Source: Streptomyces sp. AC558_RSS880
GTDB taxonomy: Bacteria; Actinomycetota; Actinomycetes; Streptomycetales; Streptomycetaceae
Direction of reading: 5' to 3'
Assembly (NCBI RefSeq): GCF_019049255.1
Contig: NZ_JAGMUJ010000003.1
Coordinates: forward strand, 1-64,000
Length of the DNA: 64,000 bases
Each line of letters begins with the position of its first letter. The stretch's first letter is position 1. The translations under genes and the position numbers were made by a program. The notes beneath the pieces were generated by a model. That model ran no database searches. It saw only the letters and a list, made by a program, of their open reading frames with translations, and was not told the origin of the DNA. This document shows, one piece after another, positions 18,167 to 26,741 of this stretch.

Positions 18167-19351
18167 ATGACCTCCAGCGCGCGCCCCCTCCTGAACCGTC
18201 GGCTCGCCGAGTTCGGCACGACGATCTTCGCCGAGATGTCCGCCCTGGCCCTGCGGACCGGATCCATCAACCTGGGCCAGGGCTTCCCCGACACCGACGG
18301 TCCCGAGGAGGTCAGGGAGGCCGCCGTACGGGCCCTGCGGGACGGCCGCGGCAACCAGTACCCGCCGGGTCCCGGCGTCCCCGAACTGCGCACCGCCGTC
18401 GCCGCGCACCAGCAACGCCGTTACGGCCTCTCGTACGACCCCGACACCGAGGTCCTGGTCACCGCCGGCGCCACCGAGGCGATCGCCGCCGCGCTGCTCG
18501 CCCTGGTGGAGCCCGGCGACGAGGTGATCGCCCTGGAGCCGTACTACGACTCCTATGCGGCCTGCGTCGCCATGGCCGGCGGCACCCGCGTCCCCGTCAC
18601 ACTCCGCCCGCGCGACGGACGCTTCCGCCTCGACCTCGACGAACTGCGCGACGCCGTCACCGACCGCACCCGCCTGCTCCTGATCAACACCCCGCACAAC
18701 CCGACCGGCACGGTCCTCACCCGCGAGGAACTGACGGCGATCGCCGAGCTGGCGGTGGAGCGGGACCTGCTCGTCGTCACGGACGAGGTCTACGAACACC
18801 TGGTCTTCGACGACGCCGAACACATCCCCCTGGCCACCCTCCCCGGCATGCGCGACCGCACGGTGACCATCTCCAGCGCGGGCAAGACCTTCTCCTTCAC
18901 CGGCTGGAAGGTCGGCTGGGTCACGGCGGCCCCGGAACTGGTCACGGCGGTCCGCTCGGCCAAGCAGTACCTGACCTACGTCTCCGCGGGCCCCTTCCAG
19001 TACGCGGTCGCCGAGGCCCTCGCCCTGCCCGAGTCGTACTTCACCGGGTTCCGGGACGACCTGTGGGCCAAGCGCGACATCCTGGCGGCGGGCCTGGAGG
19101 AGGCGGGCCTGACGGTCTACCGCCCGTCCGGCACCTACTTCGTCACCGCCGACATCCGCCCCCTGGGCGAGACCGACGGCATCACCTTCTGCCGCGCCCT
19201 CCCCGAACGCGCGGGCGTCGTCGCCATCCCCACGGCCGTCTTCTACGACCACCGCGACATGGGCGCCCCCTTCGTCCGCTTCGCGTTCTGCAAGAAGCGG
19301 TCCGTGCTGGAGGAGGCATCCCGACGGCTCAAGGCCGCAGGGGCCCGCTGA
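18167..19351 (+). CDS. PLP-dependent class I/II aminotransferase
   Basis: A fold-type I aminotransferase, 394 residues. The PLP lysine is in ISSAGKTFSFTGWKVGW, the Asn-Pro and Asp-x-Tyr contacts in NTPHNPTG and VTDEVYEHL, and the phosphate-binding region in TAGATEAIAAAL. Start ATG 18167 has AGGA eight bases upstream; ATG 18158 would add three residues. The class holds kynurenine/glutamine transaminases and N-succinyl-diaminopimelate aminotransferase. In actinobacteria this type is often called DapC, but the substrate cannot be fixed from sequence alone. The kynurenine genes are nearby but not linked. Confidence 0.9.
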   Translation: MTSSARPLLNRRLAEFGTTIFAEMSALALRTGSINLGQGFPDTDGPEEVREAAVRALRDGRGNQYPPGPGVPELRTAVAAHQQRRYGLSYDPDTEVLVTAGATEAIAAALLALVEPGDEVIALEPYYDSYAACVAMAGGTRVPVTLRPRDGRFRLDLDELRDAVTDRTRLLLINTPHNPTGTVLTREELTAIAELAVERDLLVVTDEVYEHLVFDDAEHIPLATLPGMRDRTVTISSAGKTFSFTGWKVGWVTAAPELVTAVRSAKQYLTYVSAGPFQYAVAEALALPESYFTGFRDDLWAKRDILAAGLEEAGLTVYRPSGTYFVTADIRPLGETDGITFCRALPERAGVVAIPTAVFYDHRDMGAPFVRFAFCKKRSVLEEASRRLKAAGAR

Positions 19352-19536
19352 ACAGGAGCCGTCCCCGTGGTGCGGGCCGGGCACGGACCTTCGGAGGAGT
19401 CCGGTCCGGAGCCGTCGCCGCCGCCGGTGCCTTCGGAGCCGTCGTTGCCGTCCGACACCGCGGCGGAGGTGTCCTCGCCCCCGCCCCCTTCGCAGGCGGC
19501 CGGCAGGAAGCCCGCGGTGACGGCGGCGGTTCGTCA
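19243..19536 (-). pseudogene. Possible frameshifted small lipoprotein gene
   Basis: On the minus strand, ATG 19536 opens TNRRRHRG. In the next frame a lipobox-like FLPAAC is followed by an acidic Gly/Ser-rich stretch (EGGGGEDTSAAVSDGNDG) with strongly GC-rich third positions. The lipobox frame has no start codon of its own, because a stop lies just upstream. One frameshift would join signal and lipobox. Its 3' end runs antisense into the aminotransferase, which weighs against a working gene. Confidence 0.3.
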
Positions 19537-19547
19537 TGGTGGGTTTC

Positions 19548-19585
19548 TTTCTCGTTCTTTCTCGTTCTTTCTCGTTCTTTCTCGG
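19548..19585. repeat. 10-bp tandem repeat (TTTCTCGTTC) x ~3.8
   Basis: Nearly four uninterrupted copies of the ten-base unit, pyrimidine-rich on the plus strand. They lie just upstream of the possible lipoprotein start on the minus strand, where it reads as GAACGAGAAA and could set promoter spacing. Confidence 0.9.
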
Positions 19586-19623
19586 TGGACGGATGGATAG
19601 GGATGAGGAGGGGCGGGGACCGG

Positions 19624-20262
19624 TCAGCGGCGGAGGTCGGGACCCGGGGCCGGTGCCGGCGCGGGTACGACGGGGGAGGCGGTGGTCCGCCGGCGGTCCT
19701 CCTGGAGTGCCGCGGAGCGGGGCAGCGAGGCCGCGAGGAGCGGCTTGCGCAGGGCCTCGGAGCGCAGGGCGAACGTCAGCAGGAAGTAACCGATGAACCC
19801 GCCGAGCGAGTTGGCGACGACATCGTTGACGTCCACGGCCCGGCCGTTGTTCAGGGCGATGTACGACAGCAGTTGGGCGGCCTCGATGCCCAGGCTGACC
19901 AGCCCCGTCAGCAGGGTCGTCGCCTTCGCCGAGGTCGCGCGCCGGGACAGCAGGGGGAGGAGGAAGCCGGCCGGGATCAGCATGATGACGTTGGGGACCA
20001 TGGTGATGTCCGCGACGATCAGCGGGATGAAGTTGATCTGCTCGATCCAGGAGGCCTGGTTGGCGTAGGTTCCCCAGGTCACGTTCAGCGGGAAGATCGT
20101 CAGGGACAGTACGGCGGCGGTGTAGACGGCGACGGCCATCTGGAGCAGGGCGCGGCGGACGTTCCACGCGTCCCGCCACACCTGGACGCCGGTGACGACG
20201 GCGAACACGACGAGCAGCGGGCCGAGAACGAGTGAGGAAGCCACTTCGAATCGGATGTCCAT
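19624..20262 (-). CDS. VanZ family membrane protein
   Basis: A 212-residue protein with about five membrane segments and VanZ-family residues: TIFPLNVTWGTY, the IEQINFIPLIVADI stretch, NVIMLIPAGFLLPLL and the DVNDVVANSLGGFIGY motif. VanZ-like proteins are widespread, and the fold does not by itself imply glycopeptide resistance. The C-terminal tail is Pro/Ala-rich and basic. Single gene, read leftward, divergent from the kinase at 20420. Confidence 0.88.
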   Translation of the reverse strand: MDIRFEVASSLVLGPLLVVFAVVTGVQVWRDAWNVRRALLQMAVAVYTAAVLSLTIFPLNVTWGTYANQASWIEQINFIPLIVADITMVPNVIMLIPAGFLLPLLSRRATSAKATTLLTGLVSLGIEAAQLLSYIALNNGRAVDVNDVVANSLGGFIGYFLLTFALRSEALRKPLLAASLPRSAALQEDRRRTTASPVVPAPAPAPGPDLRR

Positions 20263-20419
20263 GAGGGGCGGGTCCTTCGGTCGGGGCGAGCGGGGCTGAC
20301 GTGGATCAGCTTCGTTCCGGGACCGGGTCCGGCGGATCTCCCGAAAGATCCATTCCTCGGAGGACGACTACGACTTTCGGCAGAGGGGCCCGCGAGCGGG
20401 CCCGATTAGGGTGATCGCC

Positions 20420-21646
20420 ATGTTCGGATCACCGCGTGCGGCGGCCGTCGGCCGGTTCGCCGGCGGCGCGCTGCTGCTCTGCGTCCTCGGCCTGGCCCTG
20501 CTGGTCGACGTCGGCGCCGGCACCCTCGGCAACCCGGGCACCGGCATCGTGCTGTACCTGTCGACGGGCGTGGCGGGGGCGGTGGTCCTCCCGGTCACGG
20601 GCATCCGGCTGCCCGGCGGGCTGCTGGCGTGGGCGGCCTGCGGCGCGGCCCTGGTGTCGCTGGCCTGCTCGGCCTGGCTCGGTGTGGCGGCCCGTGACGG
20701 CTCCTCGCTGGACAAGGCCTCCGACGCCTACGCCCTGTTCGAACCGACGGCCCTGATCGTGCTGCTGAACGTGACGGCGCGGCGGGGTTCCAGGGCCGGT
20801 ACCGTCGCCGCCCTGCCGCTGCTGATGACGGCGGTCGTCCTGCGCCCGCTGGTGATCGAGGTGGACGAGGGCAGCAGCATCGTCGCGCTCCTCCTGACGC
20901 TGGTGGCCAGTGGTGCCCTGGCCGCCGGTCTCACCGGGCGGCTGGTCGCCGTGTCCCGCCGGCAGCGGGAGGAGCAGATCCGGCTCGAACAGCGGCTCGC
21001 CTTCGCCCGTGACCTGCACGACTTCGTCGCCCACCACATATCGGGCATCGTCGTGCAGGCGCAGGGCGCGCGGGCGGTCGCGGCCAAGAAGCCGCAGGCC
21101 GTGGGGGACGCCCTCGGGCTGATCGAGAGCACCGGGGCGGAGGCGCTGACCGCGATGCGCAAGATGGTCGGAGCCCTGCGCGAGGACACCGATCCGCACA
21201 CCCGGGCCCCGGGCACCGACGGGATCCGCGCCCTGGTCGACGACGCCGTGCTGCCCGGCGCCCGGGTAGACTTCACCGAGACCGGCCCGGCCGGCGAACT
21301 GCCCGCGGACGCGGCGCACCTCGTGGAGCGCGTGGTCATGGAGGCGTTGACGAACATCCGCAAGCACGCCCGTGGCTGCACCGCCGCACGGGTGTCCCTG
21401 GACGTCTCGCGCCGCCGGGTGACCGCACTGATCACCGACGACGGCAGCCAGGCCGACGACGGCAGCCGAGGCGCGCAGGACGGCCGCACGGGCGGCGGCT
21501 ACGGCCTGCGGGGCCTGCGCGAGGTGGCCGACGCGGCCGGTGGCACACTGACCGCGGGCCCCGCCCCCGACACCGCCTCGGACACCGGGGACGGCTGGCA
21601 GGTCGTGCTCCAACTCCCCCTCCCCCTACGGCAGGTGCGTCGATGA
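20420..21646 (+). CDS. Sensor histidine kinase (HisKA_3)
   Basis: A 408-residue kinase. Five or six membrane helices span residues 5-185, then comes the phosphoacceptor box LAFARDLHDFVAHHISGIVVQAQG, and a HATPase_c domain has EALTNIRKHARG and GGGYGLRGLREVA. ATG 20420 is preceded by AGGGTG; GTG 20411 is an alternative. Its stop overlaps the start of the regulator gene (ATGA). Signal unknown. Confidence 0.92.
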   Translation: MFGSPRAAAVGRFAGGALLLCVLGLALLVDVGAGTLGNPGTGIVLYLSTGVAGAVVLPVTGIRLPGGLLAWAACGAALVSLACSAWLGVAARDGSSLDKASDAYALFEPTALIVLLNVTARRGSRAGTVAALPLLMTAVVLRPLVIEVDEGSSIVALLLTLVASGALAAGLTGRLVAVSRRQREEQIRLEQRLAFARDLHDFVAHHISGIVVQAQGARAVAAKKPQAVGDALGLIESTGAEALTAMRKMVGALREDTDPHTRAPGTDGIRALVDDAVLPGARVDFTETGPAGELPADAAHLVERVVMEALTNIRKHARGCTAARVSLDVSRRRVTALITDDGSQADDGSRGAQDGRTGGGYGLRGLREVADAAGGTLTAGPAPDTASDTGDGWQVVLQLPLPLRQVRR

Positions 21647-22293
21647 CCATCCGTGTCCTTCTCGCGGACGACCAGACGATCGTCCGCACCGGCATGGCCA
21701 TGATCCTGGCGGCCGAGGACGACATCGAGGTCGTGGCCCAGGCCGCCGACGGGGTCGCGGCGATCCAGCAGACCGAGCTGCACCGCCCGGACGTCGTCCT
21801 CATGGACATCCGCATGCCCCGCCTGAACGGCATCGAGACGCTGCGGCACCTGCACCGCCCCGGGGCCCCGCACACCCCGAAGGTCGTCATGGTGACGACC
21901 TTCGACGACGACGAGTACGTCCACCAGGCCCTGCACAACGGCGCCTGCGGCTTCCTGCTCAAGGACGCGGGCCCGCGACTGCTGGCCGAGGCGGTCCGTT
22001 CCGCCGCCTCCGGCGAGGCCCTGATCAGCCCGTCCATCACCGTCCGGCTGCTCCGGGAGTTCGCCCGCCCGGCCACGGCGACCGCCCCGGCCGCTCCCTC
22101 GCCGCTGTCCCAGCGGGAGACGGAGGTCGCGGTCCTGGTCTCCCGCGGGCACACCAACACGGAGGTCGCGGCCGCCCTGCACATCAGCGCGGGCACGGTG
22201 AAGACGCACCTCACCAACATCCAGAGCAAGCTGGGGGTCCGCAACAGGGTCGAGATAGCGGCCTGGACCTGGGAGTCGGGCCTGGCCCGCTGA
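21643..22293 (+). CDS. NarL-type response regulator
   Basis: A 216-residue regulator: receiver (MTIRVLLADDQTIVRTGM; phosphoacceptor D in VVLMDIRMPRL; KVVMVTTFDDDEYV) and LuxR HTH (LSQRETEVAVLVSRGHTNTEVAAAL; VKTHLTNIQSKL). It is translationally coupled to the kinase just upstream and is its likely partner. The pair sits before the haem-acquisition locus, but nothing ties them in regulation. Confidence 0.93.
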   Translation: MTIRVLLADDQTIVRTGMAMILAAEDDIEVVAQAADGVAAIQQTELHRPDVVLMDIRMPRLNGIETLRHLHRPGAPHTPKVVMVTTFDDDEYVHQALHNGACGFLLKDAGPRLLAEAVRSAASGEALISPSITVRLLREFARPATATAPAAPSPLSQRETEVAVLVSRGHTNTEVAAALHISAGTVKTHLTNIQSKLGVRNRVEIAAWTWESGLAR

Positions 22294-22385
22294 GGGCCCG
22301 TGGACGGACTGGGCGTCGGGGGCGGGTGACGCGGGCTTTCCCCGAGTTTCCCTTCCAGGGACCGATCGCACACCCACCCGTCGGC

Positions 22386-22661
22386 TCAAACGGCGGCATG
22401 GAGACGGCTCCCCGATCGGCAGCTTCGGCACTGTCCGGGTTCCGGTGCGCGGAATGCCTTGTCGCAGTCTTCGCAGGTCTGGAAGGGGAGGACGGCGGGG
22501 CGTTCGTCGCGGTGCGCCGGTGAGAGGGGTGGGACGGGCAGCGGTGTCTCACGCAGGCGGTAGGCGAGGATGCCCGCCGGGCGGGTGCGTACGTGGATCA
22601 CGCCGGAAGTCGGTGCTCCGGCGTCGGCGCGCAGGCGCGCGTTAGACTGCGGGTCAGCCAT
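22386..22661 (-). CDS. Small Cys-rich (zinc-ribbon-like) protein
   Basis: A 91-residue protein starting MADPQSNARLRADAG. The C-terminal part has CEDCDKAFRAPEPGQCRSC, a CxxC...CxxC pair that probably binds zinc. There is no convincing ribosome site, and the gene may be mis-started or not expressed, but third-position GC and the conserved-looking motif favour a real gene. Function unknown. Confidence 0.55.
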   Translation of the reverse strand: MADPQSNARLRADAGAPTSGVIHVRTRPAGILAYRLRETPLPVPPLSPAHRDERPAVLPFQTCEDCDKAFRAPEPGQCRSCRSGSRLHAAV

Positions 22662-23023
22662 CGGGAAGGTGCTTTCTTCCTGATCGGTCAGGCCCTCGTT
22701 CCGGGACGGCGAATCCTGGGCGGGGGCCGCATCTGTCTGCGGTTGTCGCGGTGAACGTAACCGCCCGCGTCCCGCGCCTGCAAGCCGGTCACTCGCACGG
22801 GTGACGCCAGCCTCCCGGCGGGGAGGGTGGGCGGGTGGGTAGTTCTTTCCCCCGGTTCTTTGGGGAGGTCAGTGGCCCACCGGAACCTCGCGGACGAGGC
22901 ACCGGCGGACCCGTACAAGGGCCTGCGACCGGTGCCCCGTTGACCCGGACGCGGTGACGATCGCCTTCAACTCGCCTCTATGAAAGCGACCCAGGAGACA
23001 GCGGGGGGCGGCCGTGCCGTCGT
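22662..23023. other. Intergenic stretch without clear gene
   Basis: About 360 bases between the small Cys-rich gene start and the stop of the HmuT-like gene. I see no gene, no strong stem-loop and no recognised operator in it. Confidence 0.6.
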
Positions 23024-24079
23024 TCACTCGGTGTGGAGTCTGTCCACGAGGATGTCGATGACCAGCGGCGTCCGCGGGCCGAAGCTCAGCAGTACGCCGT
23101 CCTCCAGGCTCACGATGCGGCGGTTCGCGCCCGCCGGGGTTTCGCGGATGCCCGGGATGTCGACCAGGCCGTCGACGCCGCCCACCGACTCGAGGCCCTT
23201 GTCCATCATGAGGATCACGTCGGGCGCGGCGGCGACGAGGGCCTCGCTGGTGAGCGGGGTGAAAGGCCTGTCCAGGCCGCCCTCGACACCCGCGTCGACC
23301 CCGCCCGCCGCCTCGATCAGGGAATCCGCGCCGGAGCCCCTGCCGCCCATGAGGTAGACGGCCGCGCTGCCGCGCATGTAGAGGAAGGCGACCTTGGGCT
23401 CGCTGCCCTCGGGAACGGCCGCCCTGGCCGCCGCGAGGTCCTTCGCCATGCGGGAGTTGAGCGCCTTGCCCGCCTCGGGGACGCCCAGTGCCCCGGCGAT
23501 GCGGGTCGTGCGCGTCGAGACGTCGGACAGCTCGGTCGCCGGGTCCAGGACCACGACCGGGACGCCCGCGTCGCGGATCTGGTCGAGGGCCTCGCTCGGG
23601 CCGGTGTCGGTGTCGGCGAGCACGACCGTCGGGCGCAGCGACAGCACGCCCTCGGCGCTCACGTCGTGCGCCTTGGTGACCTGCGGGAGCTTCTCGGCCT
23701 CCGCGAAGGTCGCCGTGATGTCCCGGCCCACCACCCGGTCGCCGAGCCCGAGGGTGAAGACGATCTCCGCGATGCCGCCGTTGAGCGGCAGGATGCGCGA
23801 CGCGTCCCGCACGCGCACCGTGCGCCCGTCGGAGGAGTCGACCGTCACCGGCAGCTTCGGGGTGGGTGCGTCGCCCTCCAGTGGTACGAGGGTGTTCTTC
23901 GTCAGCTGCTTCTCCGCCGCGACCGCCCGCGCACCCGCGGAAGCCGGTGTGGTCCCGGAGGACGCCGTGCCGGTGCCACCGCCCGCACAGGCTCCCGTCA
24001 GCAGCGCGAGGGCCAGGGCCAACGGGGCCAGGACTCGCCGCCCGGGCGCCCCGGCCGGCCGTCTACCGGACATGCGCAT
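23024..24079 (-). CDS. HmuT-like haem/siderophore-binding lipoprotein
   Basis: An ABC-importer substrate-binding protein of the TroA/FecB helical-backbone type, 351 residues. The lipobox LLTGAC follows a signal peptide, so it is anchored outside the membrane. The family core is visible as DASRILPLNGGIAEIVFTLGLGDRVVGRDI, TKAHDVSAEGVLSLRPTVVLAD and AFLYMRGSAAVYLMGGRGSGADSLIEAAG, the last typical of haemin-binding HmuT. It is divergent from an HtaA-type locus and shares the iron-box intergenic region. No permease or ATPase gene lies next to it. It must work with a transporter encoded elsewhere. Confidence 0.85.
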   Translation of the reverse strand: MRMSGRRPAGAPGRRVLAPLALALALLTGACAGGGTGTASSGTTPASAGARAVAAEKQLTKNTLVPLEGDAPTPKLPVTVDSSDGRTVRVRDASRILPLNGGIAEIVFTLGLGDRVVGRDITATFAEAEKLPQVTKAHDVSAEGVLSLRPTVVLADTDTGPSEALDQIRDAGVPVVVLDPATELSDVSTRTTRIAGALGVPEAGKALNSRMAKDLAAARAAVPEGSEPKVAFLYMRGSAAVYLMGGRGSGADSLIEAAGGVDAGVEGGLDRPFTPLTSEALVAAAPDVILMMDKGLESVGGVDGLVDIPGIRETPAGANRRIVSLEDGVLLSFGPRTPLVIDILVDRLHTE

Positions 24080-24126
24080 CGCTCATCCCTTCGCACTCTC
24101 CCGCATCCCCCACAGTTGATCCATGG

Positions 24127-24145
24127 GAAGGTTAGGCTTACCTTA
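24127..24145. promoter_or_regulatory. Iron box (DmdR/IdeR-type operator)
   Basis: The 19-mer GAAGGTTAGGCTTACCTTA matches the DmdR/IdeR consensus TTAGGTTAGGCTAACCTAA at 15 of 19 positions. It sits between the divergent HmuT-like gene and the wall-anchored gene at 24170, so it may repress both when iron is plentiful. Confidence 0.8.
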
Positions 24146-24169
24146 CAAACTTATGGTGGGGGTGTTGCG

Positions 24170-24961
24170 TTGATTTCCTCAAGTCGCCTAAGTGGTACGG
24201 GTGTTGTCCGTTCCGCCGGGACGGCGGCCTCGGCCGCCCTGGTGCTGGCGGTGGCCTCACCGGCCGCCGCGGCGTCCTCGGCGACCGGCCCCGAGGGGCA
24301 GAAGCTCACCGTTTCCAAGAGCTCGGGGCTGGACCCGGCGGGCGAGACGGTCACCGTCTCCGGCACCGGTTACCACACCGAGAAGGGCATCTACGTCGCC
24401 TTCTGCGTGGACAACGGGGCGGGCAGGACCCCGACCCCCTGCGTCGGCGGCGTCGACATGTCCGGTGAGTCCGGGGCCTCCCAGTGGGTCTCCTCCAACC
24501 CGCCCTCCTACGGCGAGGGCCTCGCCAAGCCGTACAAGGGCGAAGGGCACGACGGCTCGTTCTCCGTGCAGATCAAGGTCCGCGCCAAGGACGCCAACAC
24601 CGACTGCACCGAGTCCGGTGTGAAGTGCGCCGTCATCACCCGCAACGACCACACCCGGGGCGGGGACCAGAGCCAGACGGTGCGGATCCCGGTGACGTTC
24701 CAGGGCTCCGGATCCCCCACGGACACGTCGACGCCGGGCGCGACCGCCCCGGCGGGCACGACCGCCGGGGCCGCCACCGGAGGAAGCACCACCGGCGGCG
24801 GCACCGGCGGTTCGGACAAGACCGGGAACGGCCCCCTCGCCTCCACCGGCTCCACCGCCCTCACCACCGGCCTGACCGCGGCCGGCCTGGTCGCCGCCGG
24901 CACCGGTACCTGGCTGTGGGCGCGCAGGCGCCGGTCGGCCGCGCACGACGGCCGACCCTGA
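24170..24961 (+). CDS. Wall-anchored protein with neocarzinostatin-like domain
   Basis: A 263-residue surface protein: signal peptide (about residues 8-36), one beta-sandwich domain near 40-190, a Thr/Gly-rich linker, sortase motif LASTG at 223-227, hydrophobic helix and RRRR tail. LAxTG is the class E sortase signal in Streptomyces. The domain has GLDPAGETVTVSGTGY, a first Cys pair (FCVDNG...TPC) and a second (DCTESGVKC), the order seen in the neocarzinostatin apoprotein family; this is my fold inference. Start is TTG 24170 behind a GGGGG stretch, because no ATG or GTG is in frame before the signal. A six-codon reading frame (ATG 24153) ends on this start. Probably iron-regulated; haem capture is inferred from context. 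Confidence 0.75.
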   Translation: MISSSRLSGTGVVRSAGTAASAALVLAVASPAAAASSATGPEGQKLTVSKSSGLDPAGETVTVSGTGYHTEKGIYVAFCVDNGAGRTPTPCVGGVDMSGESGASQWVSSNPPSYGEGLAKPYKGEGHDGSFSVQIKVRAKDANTDCTESGVKCAVITRNDHTRGGDQSQTVRIPVTFQGSGSPTDTSTPGATAPAGTTAGAATGGSTTGGGTGGSDKTGNGPLASTGSTALTTGLTAAGLVAAGTGTWLWARRRRSAAHDGRP

Positions 24962-24994
24962 CCTCAACACCACACTCCACAGGGAGGCTTGAAG

Positions 24995-25969
24995 ATGGCG
25001 AAGAGACCCGGCGCCGCCGCCGTGACGGGCGGCGCGCTGCTCGCACTGCTGTGTCCGGGCGTCGCGGCGGCCCAGGACGGGGCCACGTTCCCGCACGAGG
25101 CGTCCGGCGGCTACGCGGCCCTGAGGTTCGAGAACCGGAACGTCACACTGGACGTCGCCGAGCCGGCCGTACGGGGGTCCGCGGACCGCTCCTGGTTCCC
25201 CGTGACCGGCGGCGGCGCGGACACCGGGACCGGGGAGGCGGACATCGAGCTGGGCGGTACCGCGCTGCTGACCGCGGCATCCGGATCCCTGCCCCTCGGC
25301 GGGCTCCGGCTGGAACTGGACGGTGACACGGGCGTTCTCTCCGCGCGCGCGGTGGTCGCCGGGCAGGCCCGTGAACGCGTCCTCGCGGAGGTGACGTCGG
25401 ACTCCGGTCCCGTCGTCCGCTCAAGTGGCGTGACCTGGAGCGGACTTCGGGCGTCCCTCTCCGCAGAGGGGGCGGCACTGCTGTCCGAGTGGAGCGGGGC
25501 GGAGTTCGCCGCCGGAGACGCGTTCGGGGTGCTGGACGTGACGGTGGGGACGGGGAGCGGGACCGCCGGGGCCACACCCGTGCCGGGCGAGACACCCGGC
25601 ACAGCCGGCACACCCGAGGGATCCGGGCCCTCCCGGCCGTCCGGGCCGCCCGCGAGCCGCCCCACCGACGAGAGGCGGGAGGACGCCGGACGGACGGCAG
25701 CCGCCCCCACCGCCACCGTCACCCGGACCACCCTCGCCCCCGGCGCCGGACAACAGGTCACCGGCACGGGCTTCGAGCCCGGCGAGATCGTGCTCGTGTC
25801 GATCGATCAGGACACCCGCTACCAGGTGGTGGCCGATGCGCAGGGCGGTGTCACGAGGACCTTCCCCGTGTACGACAGGGCCTTCGAAGGCGTTCACACG
25901 GTCGAGCTGTACACGGTGTCCGGCGGCCGCGGCGCCGTCGCGGAGTTCGAGGTGCGGGCACCGGAGTAG
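24995..25969 (+). CDS. htaA: Secreted HtaA-domain haem-binding protein
   Basis: A 324-residue exported protein with signal peptide (AVTGGALLALLCPGVAAA). An HtaA-type domain spans about 30-190 (GGYAALRFENRNVTLDVAEP, GGTALLTAASGSLPLGGLRLELDGDTGVLS in segments, VTWSGLRASLSAEGAALLSEW, EFAAGDAFGVLDVTV). A Pro/Thr/Gly linker follows, then a C-terminal Ig-like domain (TLAPGAGQQVTGTGFEPGEIVLVSI). HtaA domains bind haem and pass it to HmuT in corynebacteria. ATG 24995 has AGGGAGG seven bases upstream. There is no wall-anchor signal or C-terminal helix, so it may be free or held by partners. It follows the wall-anchored gene with a 33-base gap, likely one operon. Confidence 0.8.
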   Translation: MAKRPGAAAVTGGALLALLCPGVAAAQDGATFPHEASGGYAALRFENRNVTLDVAEPAVRGSADRSWFPVTGGGADTGTGEADIELGGTALLTAASGSLPLGGLRLELDGDTGVLSARAVVAGQARERVLAEVTSDSGPVVRSSGVTWSGLRASLSAEGAALLSEWSGAEFAAGDAFGVLDVTVGTGSGTAGATPVPGETPGTAGTPEGSGPSRPSGPPASRPTDERREDAGRTAAAPTATVTRTTLAPGAGQQVTGTGFEPGEIVLVSIDQDTRYQVVADAQGGVTRTFPVYDRAFEGVHTVELYTVSGGRGAVAEFEVRAPE

Positions 25970-25995
25970 CCGCTTCACCGGAGAGGAGCGGAAGC

Positions 25996-26022
25996 GGGAG
26001 CGGGTCGGGCCGACCCGCTCCC
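25996..26022 (+). terminator. Stem-loop terminator after htaA
   Basis: A perfect 12-bp inverted repeat (GGGAGCGGGTCG / CGACCCGCTCCC) with a three-base loop, 27 bases after the HtaA gene. It ends the first transcription unit of the locus. Confidence 0.8.
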
Positions 26023-26099
26023 AGGCATGCCCACCGACCTTGCGGAACACGGGAGTTGAGAGATCCACACCTCCGTTGACAAGCACCCCGAACTCATAC

Positions 26100-26118
26100 T
26101 TAGGTTTACCTTACCTAA
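26100..26118 (+). promoter_or_regulatory. Iron box (DmdR/IdeR-type operator)
   Basis: TTAGGTTTACCTTACCTAA keeps the outer palindrome TTAGGT...ACCTAA exactly and matches 15 of 19 consensus positions. It lies 24 bases before ATG 26142, where a bound repressor would block the promoter of the second transcription unit. Confidence 0.87.
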
Positions 26119-26141
26119 CCTACGAGAAGGGTGATCCTCCC

Positions 26142-26666
26142 ATGAGAGCCAAGCTCGCCGCCCGCACCGCCCTCGCCACCGCCGCCGCCTCCGCCCTCAC
26201 CCTGGGCCTGGCGACCTCCGCCTCCGCCGCGACGTCGACCCGCACGATCGTCGACGGCGGCACCACGTACACCCTGTCGGTGACCGCCCCGAGCACGGCC
26301 TCCGCGGCCGGTCAGGTCGTCAACGTCACCGGCTCCGGCTTCAACCCCGGCCAGGGCATCTACGTCGGTCTGTGCGTGGTCGACGGCGCCCCGGGCACGC
26401 AGAAGCCGACGCCGTGCCTGGGCGGTCAGGACCAGACCGGCTCGACCGGTGCCTCGCACTGGGTCAACAACACCTTCGGCGGCCTGTTCGCCAACAGCTC
26501 CAAGTTCGGCCCCGGCGGCACCTTCGACGTGGACGTCTACGTCAACCCCAACCTCGCCGACGGCAGCGTCTGCGGCGTGGACGTGGAGTGCGCCATCGTC
26601 ACGCGCGCCGACCACCTCGACACCAACGACCGCAAGTACGACGTCCACGTCCCGATCACCTTCTAG
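26142..26666 (+). CDS. Secreted single-domain neocarzinostatin-like protein
   Basis: A 174-residue protein: signal peptide ending near ASAA, then a single beta-sandwich domain (STASAAGQVVNVTGSGFNPGQ, IYVGLCVVDG...PTPCLGG, SVCGVDVECAIVTRADH). The two Cys pairs and the final VHVPITF are shared with the wall-anchored paralogues on both sides. There is no anchor, so it is released. A diffusible haem-binding role resembling a haemophore would fit the iron box at 26100 and the HtaA neighbour, but no haem ligand is known for this domain. GAAGGG lies about ten bases before the ATG. Confidence 0.75.
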   Translation: MRAKLAARTALATAAASALTLGLATSASAATSTRTIVDGGTTYTLSVTAPSTASAAGQVVNVTGSGFNPGQGIYVGLCVVDGAPGTQKPTPCLGGQDQTGSTGASHWVNNTFGGLFANSSKFGPGGTFDVDVYVNPNLADGSVCGVDVECAIVTRADHLDTNDRKYDVHVPITF

Positions 26667-26741
26667 CGGTCCGTCCCCACCCATCCGCCCACCCATCCAT
26701 CCATCCGGCCGGGCCCCAACCGGACGAGTGAGGAACTCTCC

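Noticed and set aside
19624..20262. VanZ as a glycopeptide-resistance gene
   Set aside because: The fold is common in many proteins and no vanHAX genes or linked sensor are present.
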